DNA from: an uncultured Muribaculaceae bacterium
GTDB lineage: Bacteria; Bacteroidota; Bacteroidia; Bacteroidales; Muribaculaceae
Assembly: GCA_910579605.1 (NCBI GenBank)
Contig: CAJTUG010000026.1
Span: 1-6,559, forward strand
Direction of reading: 5' to 3'
Length of the DNA stretch: 6,559 bases
Below the pieces are notes generated by a model. That model was not told where the DNA came from and ran no database searches. It saw only the letters and a list, made by a program, of their open reading frames with translations. Shown here piece after piece: positions 1 through 6,559 of this stretch. Each line of letters starts with the position of its first letter. Within the stretch, counting starts at the first letter, position 1. The position numbers and the translations under genes were made by a program.

Positions 1-713
1 CCCATATCGTGGCTTAAATGGATGAGATATGCAATTCTCGGCTTAACTTTGTCAATAATGTCAAGAGTCTGTGCTAAGTTGAAATGAGACAGATGCGGTT
101 CATGTCGCAATGAATTAATAACCAATGTATCCACCCCACTAAGTTTCCCCAATGTTTCCGGCGGCATATAGCTGCAATCTGTTATGTACGCAAGCTTTCC
201 TATCCTATAACCCAATATAGGAAGCTTATAGTGTAATACCTTTAGCGGTATTACCTCAACCGGCATAAATAGTTTACCGATCTCTACAGAAAATGGCTTT
301 TCTGCAACTGTATGTATAGCATATGTAGGCACACCAGGATACAAATGCCGGGCAAAACTATATGGCATCTTCACCCGCAGTTCCTCTTCTACATCTTTTG
401 AGCAGTAAACGGGGAAATGCCCGTCTTTAGCAGTAGAGCAATAAGGCCTCAAGTCATCAAGACCTCCAACATGATCATAGTGAATATGAGTTATTAGTAG
501 AGCTGCTAATTCTGGGCATCCTACGGCAAGAAGTTGCTGCCTCACATCAGGTCCACAATCTATAAGTATAGCAGGTGAATCGGAGTTTATGCGTATCAAG
601 GCAGAAGTGCGTAGCCTCTTATCGCGTGAATCCAACGAACGGCATACCTTACAAGTACATCTCATCTGAGGAACGCCCGTAGACGTACCTGTCCCTAAAA
701 AAGTGAGTTCCAT
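1..713 (-). CDS. PhnP-like MBL-fold metallo-hydrolase (3' end cut off by window edge)
   Basis: This is a predicted cytosolic metal-dependent phosphodiesterase of the metallo-beta-lactamase fold. There is no signal peptide. The frame is open from ATG at 713 to the left edge (237 residues, no stop), and the family is usually about 250 residues, so only a short C-terminus is missing. The N-terminus (LTFLGTGTSTGVP) is followed by a Cys-x-Cys-x2-Cys set (C19, C21, C24) like the structural zinc site of E. coli PhnP. The metal motif THIHYDHVGGLDDLR gives H76, H78, D80 and H81. Further likely ligands are the Asp in AYITDC, the His in SLRHEPH and the final LIHLSHD. PhnP hydrolyses phosphoribosyl 1,2-cyclic phosphate, but no other phn gene is visible here, so the substrate is open. 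RNase Z is a less likely alternative. The ATG shares one base with the TAA of the upstream lipoprotein gene (TAATG), which suggests translational coupling and fixes the start. It is the last visible gene of the operon. Confidence 0.85.
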   Translation of the reverse strand, partial: MELTFLGTGTSTGVPQMRCTCKVCRSLDSRDKRLRTSALIRINSDSPAILIDCGPDVRQQLLAVGCPELAALLITHIHYDHVGGLDDLRPYCSTAKDGHFPVYCSKDVEEELRVKMPYSFARHLYPGVPTYAIHTVAEKPFSVEIGKLFMPVEVIPLKVLHYKLPILGYRIGKLAYITDCSYMPPETLGKLSGVDTLVINSLRHEPHLSHFNLAQTLDIIDKVKPRIAYLIHLSHDM

Positions 714-1675
714 TAAAGTCGGTATTTGCTTAAGAATCCATCATCAAAAATTAAGAAAACACCATCTGAATATATCCACCGCTCCTGCATTCCTCCTGTC
801 GTTGGAATTCTTATTATTTCAGACGGAGAACCCAAAGCCAAACGGCACTCATCGCGCGACATTCCTGATATTACAGACGATTTTACAATATGTTTCCAAT
901 TATCTTCTGTAATACGCGGATATTGCGCTCTTGGCGATTTGAAGCTAAAAAGCGTGTCAAAATTTCTTGTAGATGTACGGCTTGAGCCAACCGTGAGCAA
1001 AACAGCGCCAGAGCTATGCGCAGTAAATACATCTTGAGCTAACTCATTAGGATCTATTGTGAAAGCTACAGCAGCGGGATAGATTGAGCTACCAGGAACA
1101 ACACTATCTATAATTACTTTTATGTGTCTTAAACCTTGGATAGCTTTGTGGCTGTCAAGACTGTACCAGTTAGGTGTTTTTATATATACCGATTTACCCC
1201 TTAGGACAGAATCTATATGAGCAACAAGATCCAAATCTACAGTAAAAGGTATTTCAAGTTCTTTAATAGTATCAAGTTGCTCTATGGTTATAGGCAGCCG
1301 ATACCGAAGCGTTCCTCCGTTATTTTTTGAAAATGATATTTCGGCAACATCATCCCCTGTCAGCGAAGGAACAGCTTTAAAACAATCGAATTTCAACACC
1401 ATTCCCTTAAGATCGGACGCTTCACCCTGAACAGACTCAAAAATGCGTTCTATACGATTATCATCTACAAGGAATTTTTTACCTTTCTTCCAAAGAGATG
1501 GTTTCTGAGGTATCACATCTGCCAAAAATGATTGCTCTTCTGTTATTGCCGTCTTATTGTCCTTAATTTTCTCAGCATTAATTTTAGGAGTGGATTCAAC
1601 CCCTGTAAAACAAGCATTTGCCATGATTAAAACAACCATGGCAAATGCGGTTCTTATTAATTTTATATTATTCAT
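713..1675 (-). CDS. Putative lipoprotein with C-terminal BamE/SmpA-like domain
   Basis: This 320-residue exported protein has no assigned function. Residues 1-21 form a signal sequence (N-terminal Lys/Arg, hydrophobic FAMVVLIMA) ending before C22. The lipobox ANAC is weak because position -3 is Ala rather than Leu, but the following FTGVEST resembles Bacteroidales lipoproteins I recall. Residues of about 75-255 are beta-rich and match no family I recognise. Residues of about 263-320 look like a BamE/SmpA/OmlA repeat: SVISGMSRDECRLALGSP, then an E-R-W-I-Y strand, a hydrophobic VFLIFDDG strand and LSKYRL at the end. BamE is a lipoprotein of the outer-membrane protein assembly complex, and the same fold occurs in other envelope lipoproteins, so a BAM role is not shown. 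The start overlaps the end of the peptidase gene by 8 nt (ATGAATAA), and the stop overlaps the start of the hydrolase gene by 1 nt. Confidence 0.8.
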   Translation of the reverse strand: MNNIKLIRTAFAMVVLIMANACFTGVESTPKINAEKIKDNKTAITEEQSFLADVIPQKPSLWKKGKKFLVDDNRIERIFESVQGEASDLKGMVLKFDCFKAVPSLTGDDVAEISFSKNNGGTLRYRLPITIEQLDTIKELEIPFTVDLDLVAHIDSVLRGKSVYIKTPNWYSLDSHKAIQGLRHIKVIIDSVVPGSSIYPAAVAFTIDPNELAQDVFTAHSSGAVLLTVGSSRTSTRNFDTLFSFKSPRAQYPRITEDNWKHIVKSSVISGMSRDECRLALGSPSEIIRIPTTGGMQERWIYSDGVFLIFDDGFLSKYRL

Positions 1676-3809
1676 TTGCCTTTTTCTCGGGCTTTATTCC
1701 AAGATTATGGTAAATAAAAGAATAAATATCGGTATATTCGTCTATAACTTTAGCCACAGGTTTGCCTGCTCCGTGGCCAGCTTTTGAGTCTATACGTATG
1801 AGTTTCGGCGCATCTCCTGTATTAGCAGCTTGAAGAGTTGCTGCATATTTGAACGAGTGAGCCGGAACAACTCGGTCGTCGTGATCAGCAGTCGTCACAA
1901 GGATTGCCGGATAGGACGTTCCATCGTTCTTGATGTTGTGTATTGGAGAATAATCTAAAAGATACTGTGCCATTTCTTTAGAATCATCTGCTGTACCATA
2001 GTCGTGTGCCCAGTTCCACCCTATTGTAAACAGGTGATACCTCATCATATCCATTACACCTACTCTGGGTATTGCCACTTTGAAAAGATCAGGACGCATA
2101 TTAACTGTTGCACCAACGAGTAATCCGCCATTACTTCCACCCTCTATAGTGAGCAAATTCGGTGTCGTCCATCCTTGGTTTATCATGTATTCACCGGCAG
2201 CAATGAAATCATTGAAAACATTAAGCTTGTTCATTTTCGTTCCTGCTTCATGCCATTTCTCACCATACTCTGCTCCGCCTCTAAGATTAGCTTGGGCATA
2301 AATTCCGCCATTTTCAAGCCACAGCAAACGGTTGGGGTTAAAAGTGGGGTTGAGAGTGACATTAAAACCGCCATAACCATAAAGATAAACGGGATTGGTA
2401 CCATCTGCTTTTACATCTTTATGCCTAACCGTAAACATGGGTACCTTAGTACCGTCGGCAGATGTGTAGAACACTTGTTCTGTAATATAATCCTCTGGGT
2501 TAAATCCTTCTAATTCATTGCGATGGTACAATTGGCTGCTACCTGTTTCAAGGTCATAGCTATATATAGCAGCAGGATATACAAACGAGGAAAAAGAATA
2601 GAAAGTTTCGGGAGTTTTCTTTGACGAAGAGAATGCGACAGTTCCAAATGTCGGGAGCTCAATTTCTCTTATCATTGCTCCATCATTATTGTAGACAAAT
2701 GCATGATTGGAAGCATCACGGTCGAATACTGCAATATATTTATCAAGACCGGCAAACTGAACAGAAGTAAGCACAGCACCATCAGGGTCCTCTGGGATAA
2801 TTTCTTTCCAATTATCTCGTTGAGGATTTTTAATATCCACCTCTACAAAACGATAACACGGGGCACCGATAGAAGTGCGCATATACACTTTCCCATCGGC
2901 TACATCTACCACCTCAGATTCATAGTCTTGAGTTGGTTCTATAATCACCCATTTTGAATTGGGGTTTCTAAGATCAAGAACTTGCAAAGAGTTGCCATTT
3001 CCTTGTCCGCTTGCAGAAACAATAAGAGCAGATTCATCATTGGAAACATCTGCCTGATGAAAATATAAAGGCTGCTCCTTGTTTTCAAAAGCAACAACAT
3101 CACTGCTTTGAGGAGTCCCGATTTTGTGATAATACACTTTATGGTATTCATTGGCACTGGAAAATTCCTTACCGGCTTCTGGTTTATCATAAGCACTATA
3201 ATAAAAACCGTCACCTTTCCAGGAGGCCCCAGTGAATTTAGCCCATTCAATATGGTCGGACAATAATTTTTTTGAATCCGTCTCCATCACATATATTTCC
3301 GTCCAGTCGCTACCGCTCCGAGAAATAGTATATGCCGTATATTTTCCGTCATGACTCATAAAAATCCCCGTCAATGCAACAGTGCCGTCGTCGGATAATT
3401 GGTTAGGGTCAATAAATATTTCCGGCTCGCCGCCAATCGAATCCATACGGTAAATCACACTCTGATTTTTTGAGCCGTCGTTTGCCGAAAAATAGTATTT
3501 ACCGTCCGCTTCAAGCGAAGGAGCTCCCTGACGAGAGTAGCGATTAAGGGATTCAAGACGTTTGTGGAGATTATTCCTAAAGGGAATCTTATCTAAATAA
3601 GAACGTGTCACCATATTTTCGGCTTCCACCCATTGCAAAGTTGCAGCTGCCGTATCATTTTCAAGTGGCCTATACGGGTCATTTACAGAAATACCAAATG
3701 CTTCATAAGTAGTTCCGTCTGCCGGAGCCGGTGGATAGTTCAATTTGGCAGATTTTCCGCATGAACTCAAGATGATTGCCATAGAGATAAATCCTAAATA
3801 GCGATTCAT
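1668..3809 (-). CDS. Prolyl oligopeptidase (S9A family) lipoprotein
   Basis: This is a 713-residue serine peptidase of the prolyl oligopeptidase family, which cuts short peptides after proline. MNRYLGFISMAIILSSC is a classic lipoprotein signal with C17 as the lipid-bearing residue, so the enzyme is expected in the periplasm or on the outer membrane rather than in the cytosol. The N-terminal part (DPYRPLEN, WVEAEN) matches the family signature. A beta-propeller of about residues 90-430 precedes the hydrolase domain. The catalytic residues are Ser559 in GGSNGGLL, Asp644 in ADHDDRVVP and His679 in KAGHGAGKP. Tyr479 (YGYGGF) is the oxyanion-hole equivalent of porcine Tyr473, and Arg646 matches Arg643. 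Length and triad spacing are normal, so the enzyme should be active. The frame stays open 40 codons further upstream to 3929, but that stretch lies inside the MscS gene and would bury the signal peptide, so I place the start at 3809. It begins 22 nt after the MscS stop and overlaps the next gene by 8 nt. Confidence 0.95.
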   Translation of the reverse strand: MNRYLGFISMAIILSSCGKSAKLNYPPAPADGTTYEAFGISVNDPYRPLENDTAAATLQWVEAENMVTRSYLDKIPFRNNLHKRLESLNRYSRQGAPSLEADGKYYFSANDGSKNQSVIYRMDSIGGEPEIFIDPNQLSDDGTVALTGIFMSHDGKYTAYTISRSGSDWTEIYVMETDSKKLLSDHIEWAKFTGASWKGDGFYYSAYDKPEAGKEFSSANEYHKVYYHKIGTPQSSDVVAFENKEQPLYFHQADVSNDESALIVSASGQGNGNSLQVLDLRNPNSKWVIIEPTQDYESEVVDVADGKVYMRTSIGAPCYRFVEVDIKNPQRDNWKEIIPEDPDGAVLTSVQFAGLDKYIAVFDRDASNHAFVYNNDGAMIREIELPTFGTVAFSSSKKTPETFYSFSSFVYPAAIYSYDLETGSSQLYHRNELEGFNPEDYITEQVFYTSADGTKVPMFTVRHKDVKADGTNPVYLYGYGGFNVTLNPTFNPNRLLWLENGGIYAQANLRGGAEYGEKWHEAGTKMNKLNVFNDFIAAGEYMINQGWTTPNLLTIEGGSNGGLLVGATVNMRPDLFKVAIPRVGVMDMMRYHLFTIGWNWAHDYGTADDSKEMAQYLLDYSPIHNIKNDGTSYPAILVTTADHDDRVVPAHSFKYAATLQAANTGDAPKLIRIDSKAGHGAGKPVAKVIDEYTDIYSFIYHNLGIKPEKKANE

Positions 3810-3831
3810 GATTAGTTTATGTTTTATAAAG

Positions 3832-4734
3832 TTATTTTTCAATGTGCACATCCAATTGAGGGAAGGGGAAATTCGCACCATATCTGGGCAATTCTTTATA
3901 TATTTGTTCGTTAACGGCAAAATATACATCCCAAAATTTTGATGTAGGCGCCCAAGCCCTTACTTTAAGATTTACCGAGCTTTCGGCCAATTCTTCTACA
4001 AAAACTGTGGGCCTACGATCTTCTTCTTTCACAACATCGGGCTGCCTGAGACAAATATCAATAATACCTTGGCGTACAGAATCTATATCGTCGCCATAAG
4101 AAATTCCAATTGACCAATCTATACGTCTATACTCTTGACGCGACCAGTTATTGACAGAACCTGTAGATAGACCACCATTAGGAATAATAATTGTTTTATT
4201 GTCACCCGTGGTCAAAATAGTATGAAATATCTGTATCTCCTTAACAGTGCCGGAATAGCCGGAAACCTCAATGAATTCCCCTATCTTATATGGTTTCAAC
4301 AATAATATAAGTACACCTCCCGCAAAATTCTGGAGTGTTCCGCTCAATGCCATACCAATTGCTACACCGGCCGATGCGAAGATTGCTATAAACGATGATG
4401 TCTCTATTCCAAGTATGCCTATTACCGTGACAATAAGTATAAAATACAACACAATCCTTACCATGCTGAGAACGAAAGTAGCAAGAGATTGGTCTACTTT
4501 CCTCTTAGACATTATGTTGCTGACAAAATTATAGAGCTTATTTATAACAAACCGTCCTACATAAAATACAAAAACCGCAATAGCAAGATTGATGGCGAAA
4601 GTAACAAAGGCCGTCACAACTTTTTGGATAAACTCGTCAAAAGGCAATGTAGACAACGTTTGCAACTCTTCTCTAATAGTAGGTACACTATCCGGTAGAG
4701 CGACCGGAGTATCGGGAATTTGAAGAAATAGCAT
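3832..4734 (-). CDS. MscS-family small-conductance mechanosensitive channel
   Basis: This is a 300-residue inner-membrane channel that opens under membrane tension to release solutes during osmotic downshock. It is close in length to E. coli MscS (286). A short N-terminal segment precedes TM1 (about 39-60). TM2 spans about 88-108. TM3, the pore helix (about 115-146), carries the family signature GVAIGMALSGTLQNFAGG with the Gly/Ala packing pattern, followed by LLLKPYKIGEFIEV. The beta domain includes the IIIPNG strand and VNNWSRQEYRR. The alpha/beta C-terminal domain ends with GANFPFPQLDVHIEK, which parallels E. coli GISFPYPQMDVNF. It is a minimal single-module channel with no extra sensor domain. 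The ATG lies 29 nt after the stop of the C11 peptidase gene, in an AT-rich spacer without a recognisable Shine-Dalgarno. Its place between two exported peptidases is unusual, and a functional link is not evident from sequence. Confidence 0.95.
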   Translation of the reverse strand: MLFLQIPDTPVALPDSVPTIREELQTLSTLPFDEFIQKVVTAFVTFAINLAIAVFVFYVGRFVINKLYNFVSNIMSKRKVDQSLATFVLSMVRIVLYFILIVTVIGILGIETSSFIAIFASAGVAIGMALSGTLQNFAGGVLILLLKPYKIGEFIEVSGYSGTVKEIQIFHTILTTGDNKTIIIPNGGLSTGSVNNWSRQEYRRIDWSIGISYGDDIDSVRQGIIDICLRQPDVVKEEDRRPTVFVEELAESSVNLKVRAWAPTSKFWDVYFAVNEQIYKELPRYGANFPFPQLDVHIEK

Positions 4735-4763
4735 ATGAATTATAATTTTATTCGTTAAAACAT

Positions 4764-5963
4764 TTATTTGCGCACTAAATTTGAAGCTACGTCGCGATAC
4801 CAGGAAAGAGTGTTATAATTCTTAACAGATATGGCATCATCGGATTTCAGAATATACGACGACAAACCATTATGCCTATCCAAAGCCACAGAATTCCATA
4901 AAAAAGGAGTAGCAGCCGAATAGGTTACTACATTGTCAAATATCTTCTCAAAATTGCAAAACAAGTCTGAAGCACCGTCAAAGCGTTCGTTATCGCCATT
5001 AAAAGACAAGGCTTTTACATAGTCTTTGAAATCAAAATAATAACAATTATTTACACTTATATTTGAAAAGCGTTGCGGAATATAGCCTGACGGAATCCCG
5101 GTAGATGAATGTTTATATATTTCACTTGTAGCATGTGCAAGAGCCTCAAGCCCAGAAGTTTGCACAACGCTCATAGTACAAGTTCTTCCAAGACCTGTTT
5201 TAGAGTCATAGTACCGGAATGTATTACGAGCCGCGTTTTCCAAATCGGCTTTTCCTTTGGAGAAAAGACATGCCACGTTATCTTGATATGGCATACCTGT
5301 ATTGACAATTTCAGTGGCACTTGCAACGATAGTGTTAGCACAATGTCTCAGTTCATAAATAGTCTCTACCGATGCCATGTAGCAGCAATCAAAATATATG
5401 AAATCAAGATTGGGAATAGTTTCAAGGACTCGAGCCAATGTAGTGATATTCATACTACGGCTTCTATCGTATCCATATGAATATGTTGCGAGTTCATCTA
5501 TAGGATCTGAAATACCATCTTGAAGCCATCCGCTACCATGACTCCAAAATACTATACCATATTCACGAGCATTACCTAATTTTACGACATCGTCAAGCAC
5601 CTTTGTCATTCTTTCGCTATGAATAGAGTATGTACTTGTATCGTATATTGCCAAAGTATCAACACTTTTGTTTTTAATCTCAAGCAACACAGGCTCTTCG
5701 GCATACGCATGATGATATACCAAAAGACGACCACCGGCCGGGATATCACCATTGTCTGCTGCAGTTTTCATTTCTTCAATATCATCGGCATCAAAACCCG
5801 ATGAACCAAGATTGTTGTTGGCTTCCATATATACAAGCACCGTGCGATCTGACGTAGGGACAGATGGCACGGGCTTATTATTTGGGTCATCGCTACAAGA
5901 CAGAGCAAGCAATGCAATAGCTCCTGCAGACAATAAATATTTATAATATCTTTGAATTTTCAT
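4764..5963 (-). CDS. C11 (clostripain-family) cysteine peptidase lipoprotein
   Basis: This is a 399-residue exported cysteine peptidase of family C11 (clan CD), whose characterised members (clostripain, fragipain, PmC11) cut after Arg or Lys. The signal peptide (KIQRYYKY, then a hydrophobic run to about 22) ends at the lipobox ALSC with C23 lipidated. SDD follows directly, which resembles the acidic signal that sends Bacteroidetes lipoproteins to the cell surface. The catalytic domain starts at about residue 41 (TVLVYMEANNNL). His142 in FWSHGSGW and Cys194 in FDCCYMASVE form the dyad; the second Cys aligns with the Cys of the family DACLMG motif. Basic residues R167 and R169 between them could be an autoprocessing site, as PmC11 is cleaved between its His and Cys, but this is inference. 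It is the first gene downstream of the promoter at 5970-5999. No other in-frame Met occurs before the lipobox, so the start at 5963 is firm. Confidence 0.93.
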   Translation of the reverse strand: MKIQRYYKYLLSAGAIALLALSCSDDPNNKPVPSVPTSDRTVLVYMEANNNLGSSGFDADDIEEMKTAADNGDIPAGGRLLVYHHAYAEEPVLLEIKNKSVDTLAIYDTSTYSIHSERMTKVLDDVVKLGNAREYGIVFWSHGSGWLQDGISDPIDELATYSYGYDRSRSMNITTLARVLETIPNLDFIYFDCCYMASVETIYELRHCANTIVASATEIVNTGMPYQDNVACLFSKGKADLENAARNTFRYYDSKTGLGRTCTMSVVQTSGLEALAHATSEIYKHSSTGIPSGYIPQRFSNISVNNCYYFDFKDYVKALSFNGDNERFDGASDLFCNFEKIFDNVVTYSAATPFLWNSVALDRHNGLSSYILKSDDAISVKNYNTLSWYRDVASNLVRK

Positions 5964-5977
5964 AACTTACAAAGTTA
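5963..5977. repeat. Perfect 6-bp inverted repeat over the -7 box and start codon
   Basis: The minus strand reads TAACTT-TGT-AAGTTA. The first arm lies within the -7 element, and the last A of the second arm is the A of the ATG. A regulator binding here would block the promoter, so it is a candidate operator. One arm is largely fixed by the promoter consensus and the sequence is AT-rich, so coincidence is possible. Confidence 0.4.
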
Positions 5978-5999
5978 CAAAAATTCCAATACTTAACAA
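5970..5999 (-). promoter_or_regulatory. Bacteroidetes-type promoter for the C11 peptidase operon
   Basis: On the minus strand a TTG (-33 element, 5999-5997) is followed by exactly 19 bases and then TAACTTTG (5977-5970), which fits the Bacteroidetes -7 consensus TAnnTTTG. It is in the only intergenic gap longer than 30 bases and points into the five-gene operon. The -7 box ends only 6 bases before the ATG at 5963, so the predicted transcript start falls at or a few bases before the start codon, giving a leaderless or nearly leaderless mRNA. Confidence 0.7.
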
Positions 6000-6045
6000 T
6001 GAATCTTAAAGTCTTTTAACTTAAACGTCAAAAACGGAATTCCCA

Positions 6046-6559
6046 TTATGGAATCATTGCACCCGATGAGGGTTTTCTCGGATGATTCGTAGTATATTCA
6101 CGTATTCCAACAAGTTTCATAAGACCATGGAAGCTATCTGAGTCAAAAGTAGATATTCCAGATTCATTTTTTTCCACAAATTCATCCATTCCGTCGCCTT
6201 TGAAAGATATGGCCGTCGCCACCTCAAAGTTTCCGTCTTTGTCTGGGACACCTAACAACCACGCTCTCACGAAATCAAAAGTTTGTGGCGTCTCATCTCC
6301 ATTAATAGTTGAAGCTTCCGCTTCATAAGAAATACGTCCGGGACGATCCCCTTTGGGAGGTATTGCTTCAAGTACACGCGCATGAATTTCAAGGCTATCC
6401 GTTTTATATACGAATTCCGCCCCTCCAAACAAATGCGGATCATTAATAGATGGGTCAATGAAATTAGCAGAGACAATGGCATTGTTTATTCTATCCCAAT
6501 CGGAAATATTTATAAGATATGGCCATATTTCCTCTGGGGTGAGACCATTGACTTCAATA
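6046..6559 (-). CDS. START/SRPBCC-like protein (5' end beyond window edge)
   Basis: The frame is open from the right edge to TAA at 6048-6046 and shows 170 residues; the N-terminus lies outside the window. A TTG codon at 6432 could be read as a start but is internal, because the coherent protein sequence continues upstream with EVNGLTPEEIWPYLINISDW. That pattern (a strand, then PEEIW..L..ISDWDRIN) and the following G-A-E-F-V-Y, H-A-R-V-L-E-A-I-P-P and F-D-F-V-R-A-W segments resemble the SRPBCC/polyketide-cyclase (START-like) fold, which makes a hydrophobic ligand pocket. No catalytic residues can be assigned and the ligand is unknown. The C-terminus (TTNHPRKPSSGAMIP) looks unstructured. The gene is separated by 82 bp and a promoter from the operon below it, so it is probably a different transcription unit. 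The coding call is strong; the family call is tentative. Confidence 0.6.
   Translation of the reverse strand, partial: IEVNGLTPEEIWPYLINISDWDRINNAIVSANFIDPSINDPHLFGGAEFVYKTDSLEIHARVLEAIPPKGDRPGRISYEAEASTINGDETPQTFDFVRAWLLGVPDKDGNFEVATAISFKGDGMDEFVEKNESGISTFDSDSFHGLMKLVGIREYTTNHPRKPSSGAMIP

Larger units (their letters stand above)
1..5963 (-). other. Predicted five-gene operon
   Basis: Five same-strand genes are separated by 29 nt, 22 nt, an 8-nt overlap (ATGAATAA) and a 1-nt overlap (TAATG). I see no terminator-like hairpin with a T-run between them. The only strong promoter match lies just above the first gene. The order is C11 peptidase, MscS channel, prolyl oligopeptidase, BamE-like lipoprotein, PhnP-like hydrolase. 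The operon may continue past the left edge. Confidence 0.7.

Noticed and set aside
703..1037. Plus-strand open frames opposite the BamE-like lipoprotein gene
   Set aside because: They are antisense shadows of a gene supported by a signal peptide, conserved-looking C-terminus and coupled overlaps on both sides.
2945..3250. 101-residue minus-strand open frame inside the peptidase gene
   Set aside because: It is wholly inside the prolyl oligopeptidase propeller region in another frame, with low-complexity composition and no family features.
3810..3929. 40-codon N-terminal extension of the prolyl oligopeptidase reading frame
   Set aside because: It lies within the 3' part of the MscS gene and its end spacer, shows no domain character, and would place the clear lipoprotein signal MNRYLGFISMAIILSSC inside the protein.
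6005..6070. Possible terminator after the SRPBCC-like gene (GGAATTCC palindrome, ATTCC/GGAAT stem, T-run; TTAAGT/ACTTTAA hairpin)
   Set aside because: The stems are only 4-6 bp, AT-rich or bulged, and one contains the stop codon in its loop. None is a convincing intrinsic terminator.
6046..6432. Start of the right-edge gene at the TTG at 6432
   Set aside because: The frame continues upstream to the window edge with protein-like sequence fitting the same fold, so this TTG is an internal Leu codon.
6267..6482. 71-residue minus-strand open frame in the SRPBCC-like gene
   Set aside because: It is an alternate frame of the better supported partial gene, with no recognisable features.
1..6559. 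Mobile element, CRISPR, tRNA/rRNA or defence system
   Set aside because: I saw no transposase, integrase, direct repeat array, terminal repeats, or RNA gene signature. All long frames are explained by ordinary enzyme and envelope families.

Overview
The window looks like chromosomal DNA of a Bacteroidales bacterium (Bacteroides, Parabacteroides or Muribaculaceae-like; I cannot resolve the genus). The reasons are: a Bacteroidetes-type promoter (TTG, 19 bases, TAnnTTTG) upstream of the first complete gene; no convincing Shine-Dalgarno sequences before the starts; moderately AT-rich coding DNA; several predicted lipoproteins; and a lipoprotein whose CFTGVEST motif at the predicted mature end I recall from Bacteroidales.

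Every supported gene lies on the minus strand, so transcription runs from high to low coordinates. The right edge (6559-6046) holds the 3' part of a START/SRPBCC-like gene. An 82-bp gap (6045-5964) follows and carries the promoter. Five tightly packed genes come next: a C11 clostripain-family cysteine peptidase lipoprotein (5963-4764), an MscS-type mechanosensitive channel (4734-3832), a prolyl oligopeptidase-family serine peptidase lipoprotein (3809-1668), a putative lipoprotein with a BamE/SmpA-like C-terminus (1675-713), and a PhnP-like metallo-beta-lactamase-fold hydrolase (713 to the left edge, missing its last residues). The junctions are gaps of 29 and 22 nt and overlaps of 8 and 1 nt, so one polycistronic transcript is the simplest reading.

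Four of the five genes encode envelope or exported products: two lipoprotein peptidases with different specificities, a small-solute channel and a BamE-like lipoprotein. The fifth is probably a cytosolic phosphodiesterase-like enzyme. Extracytoplasmic peptide breakdown plus envelope maintenance is a plausible theme, but it is inferred only from gene order. I see no RNA genes, mobile elements, CRISPR array or phage features. Each gene belongs to a known family. The less ordinary points are the promoter that almost abuts the start codon, with a perfect inverted repeat over it, the unassigned domain of the BamE-like lipoprotein, and the mixed content of the operon.
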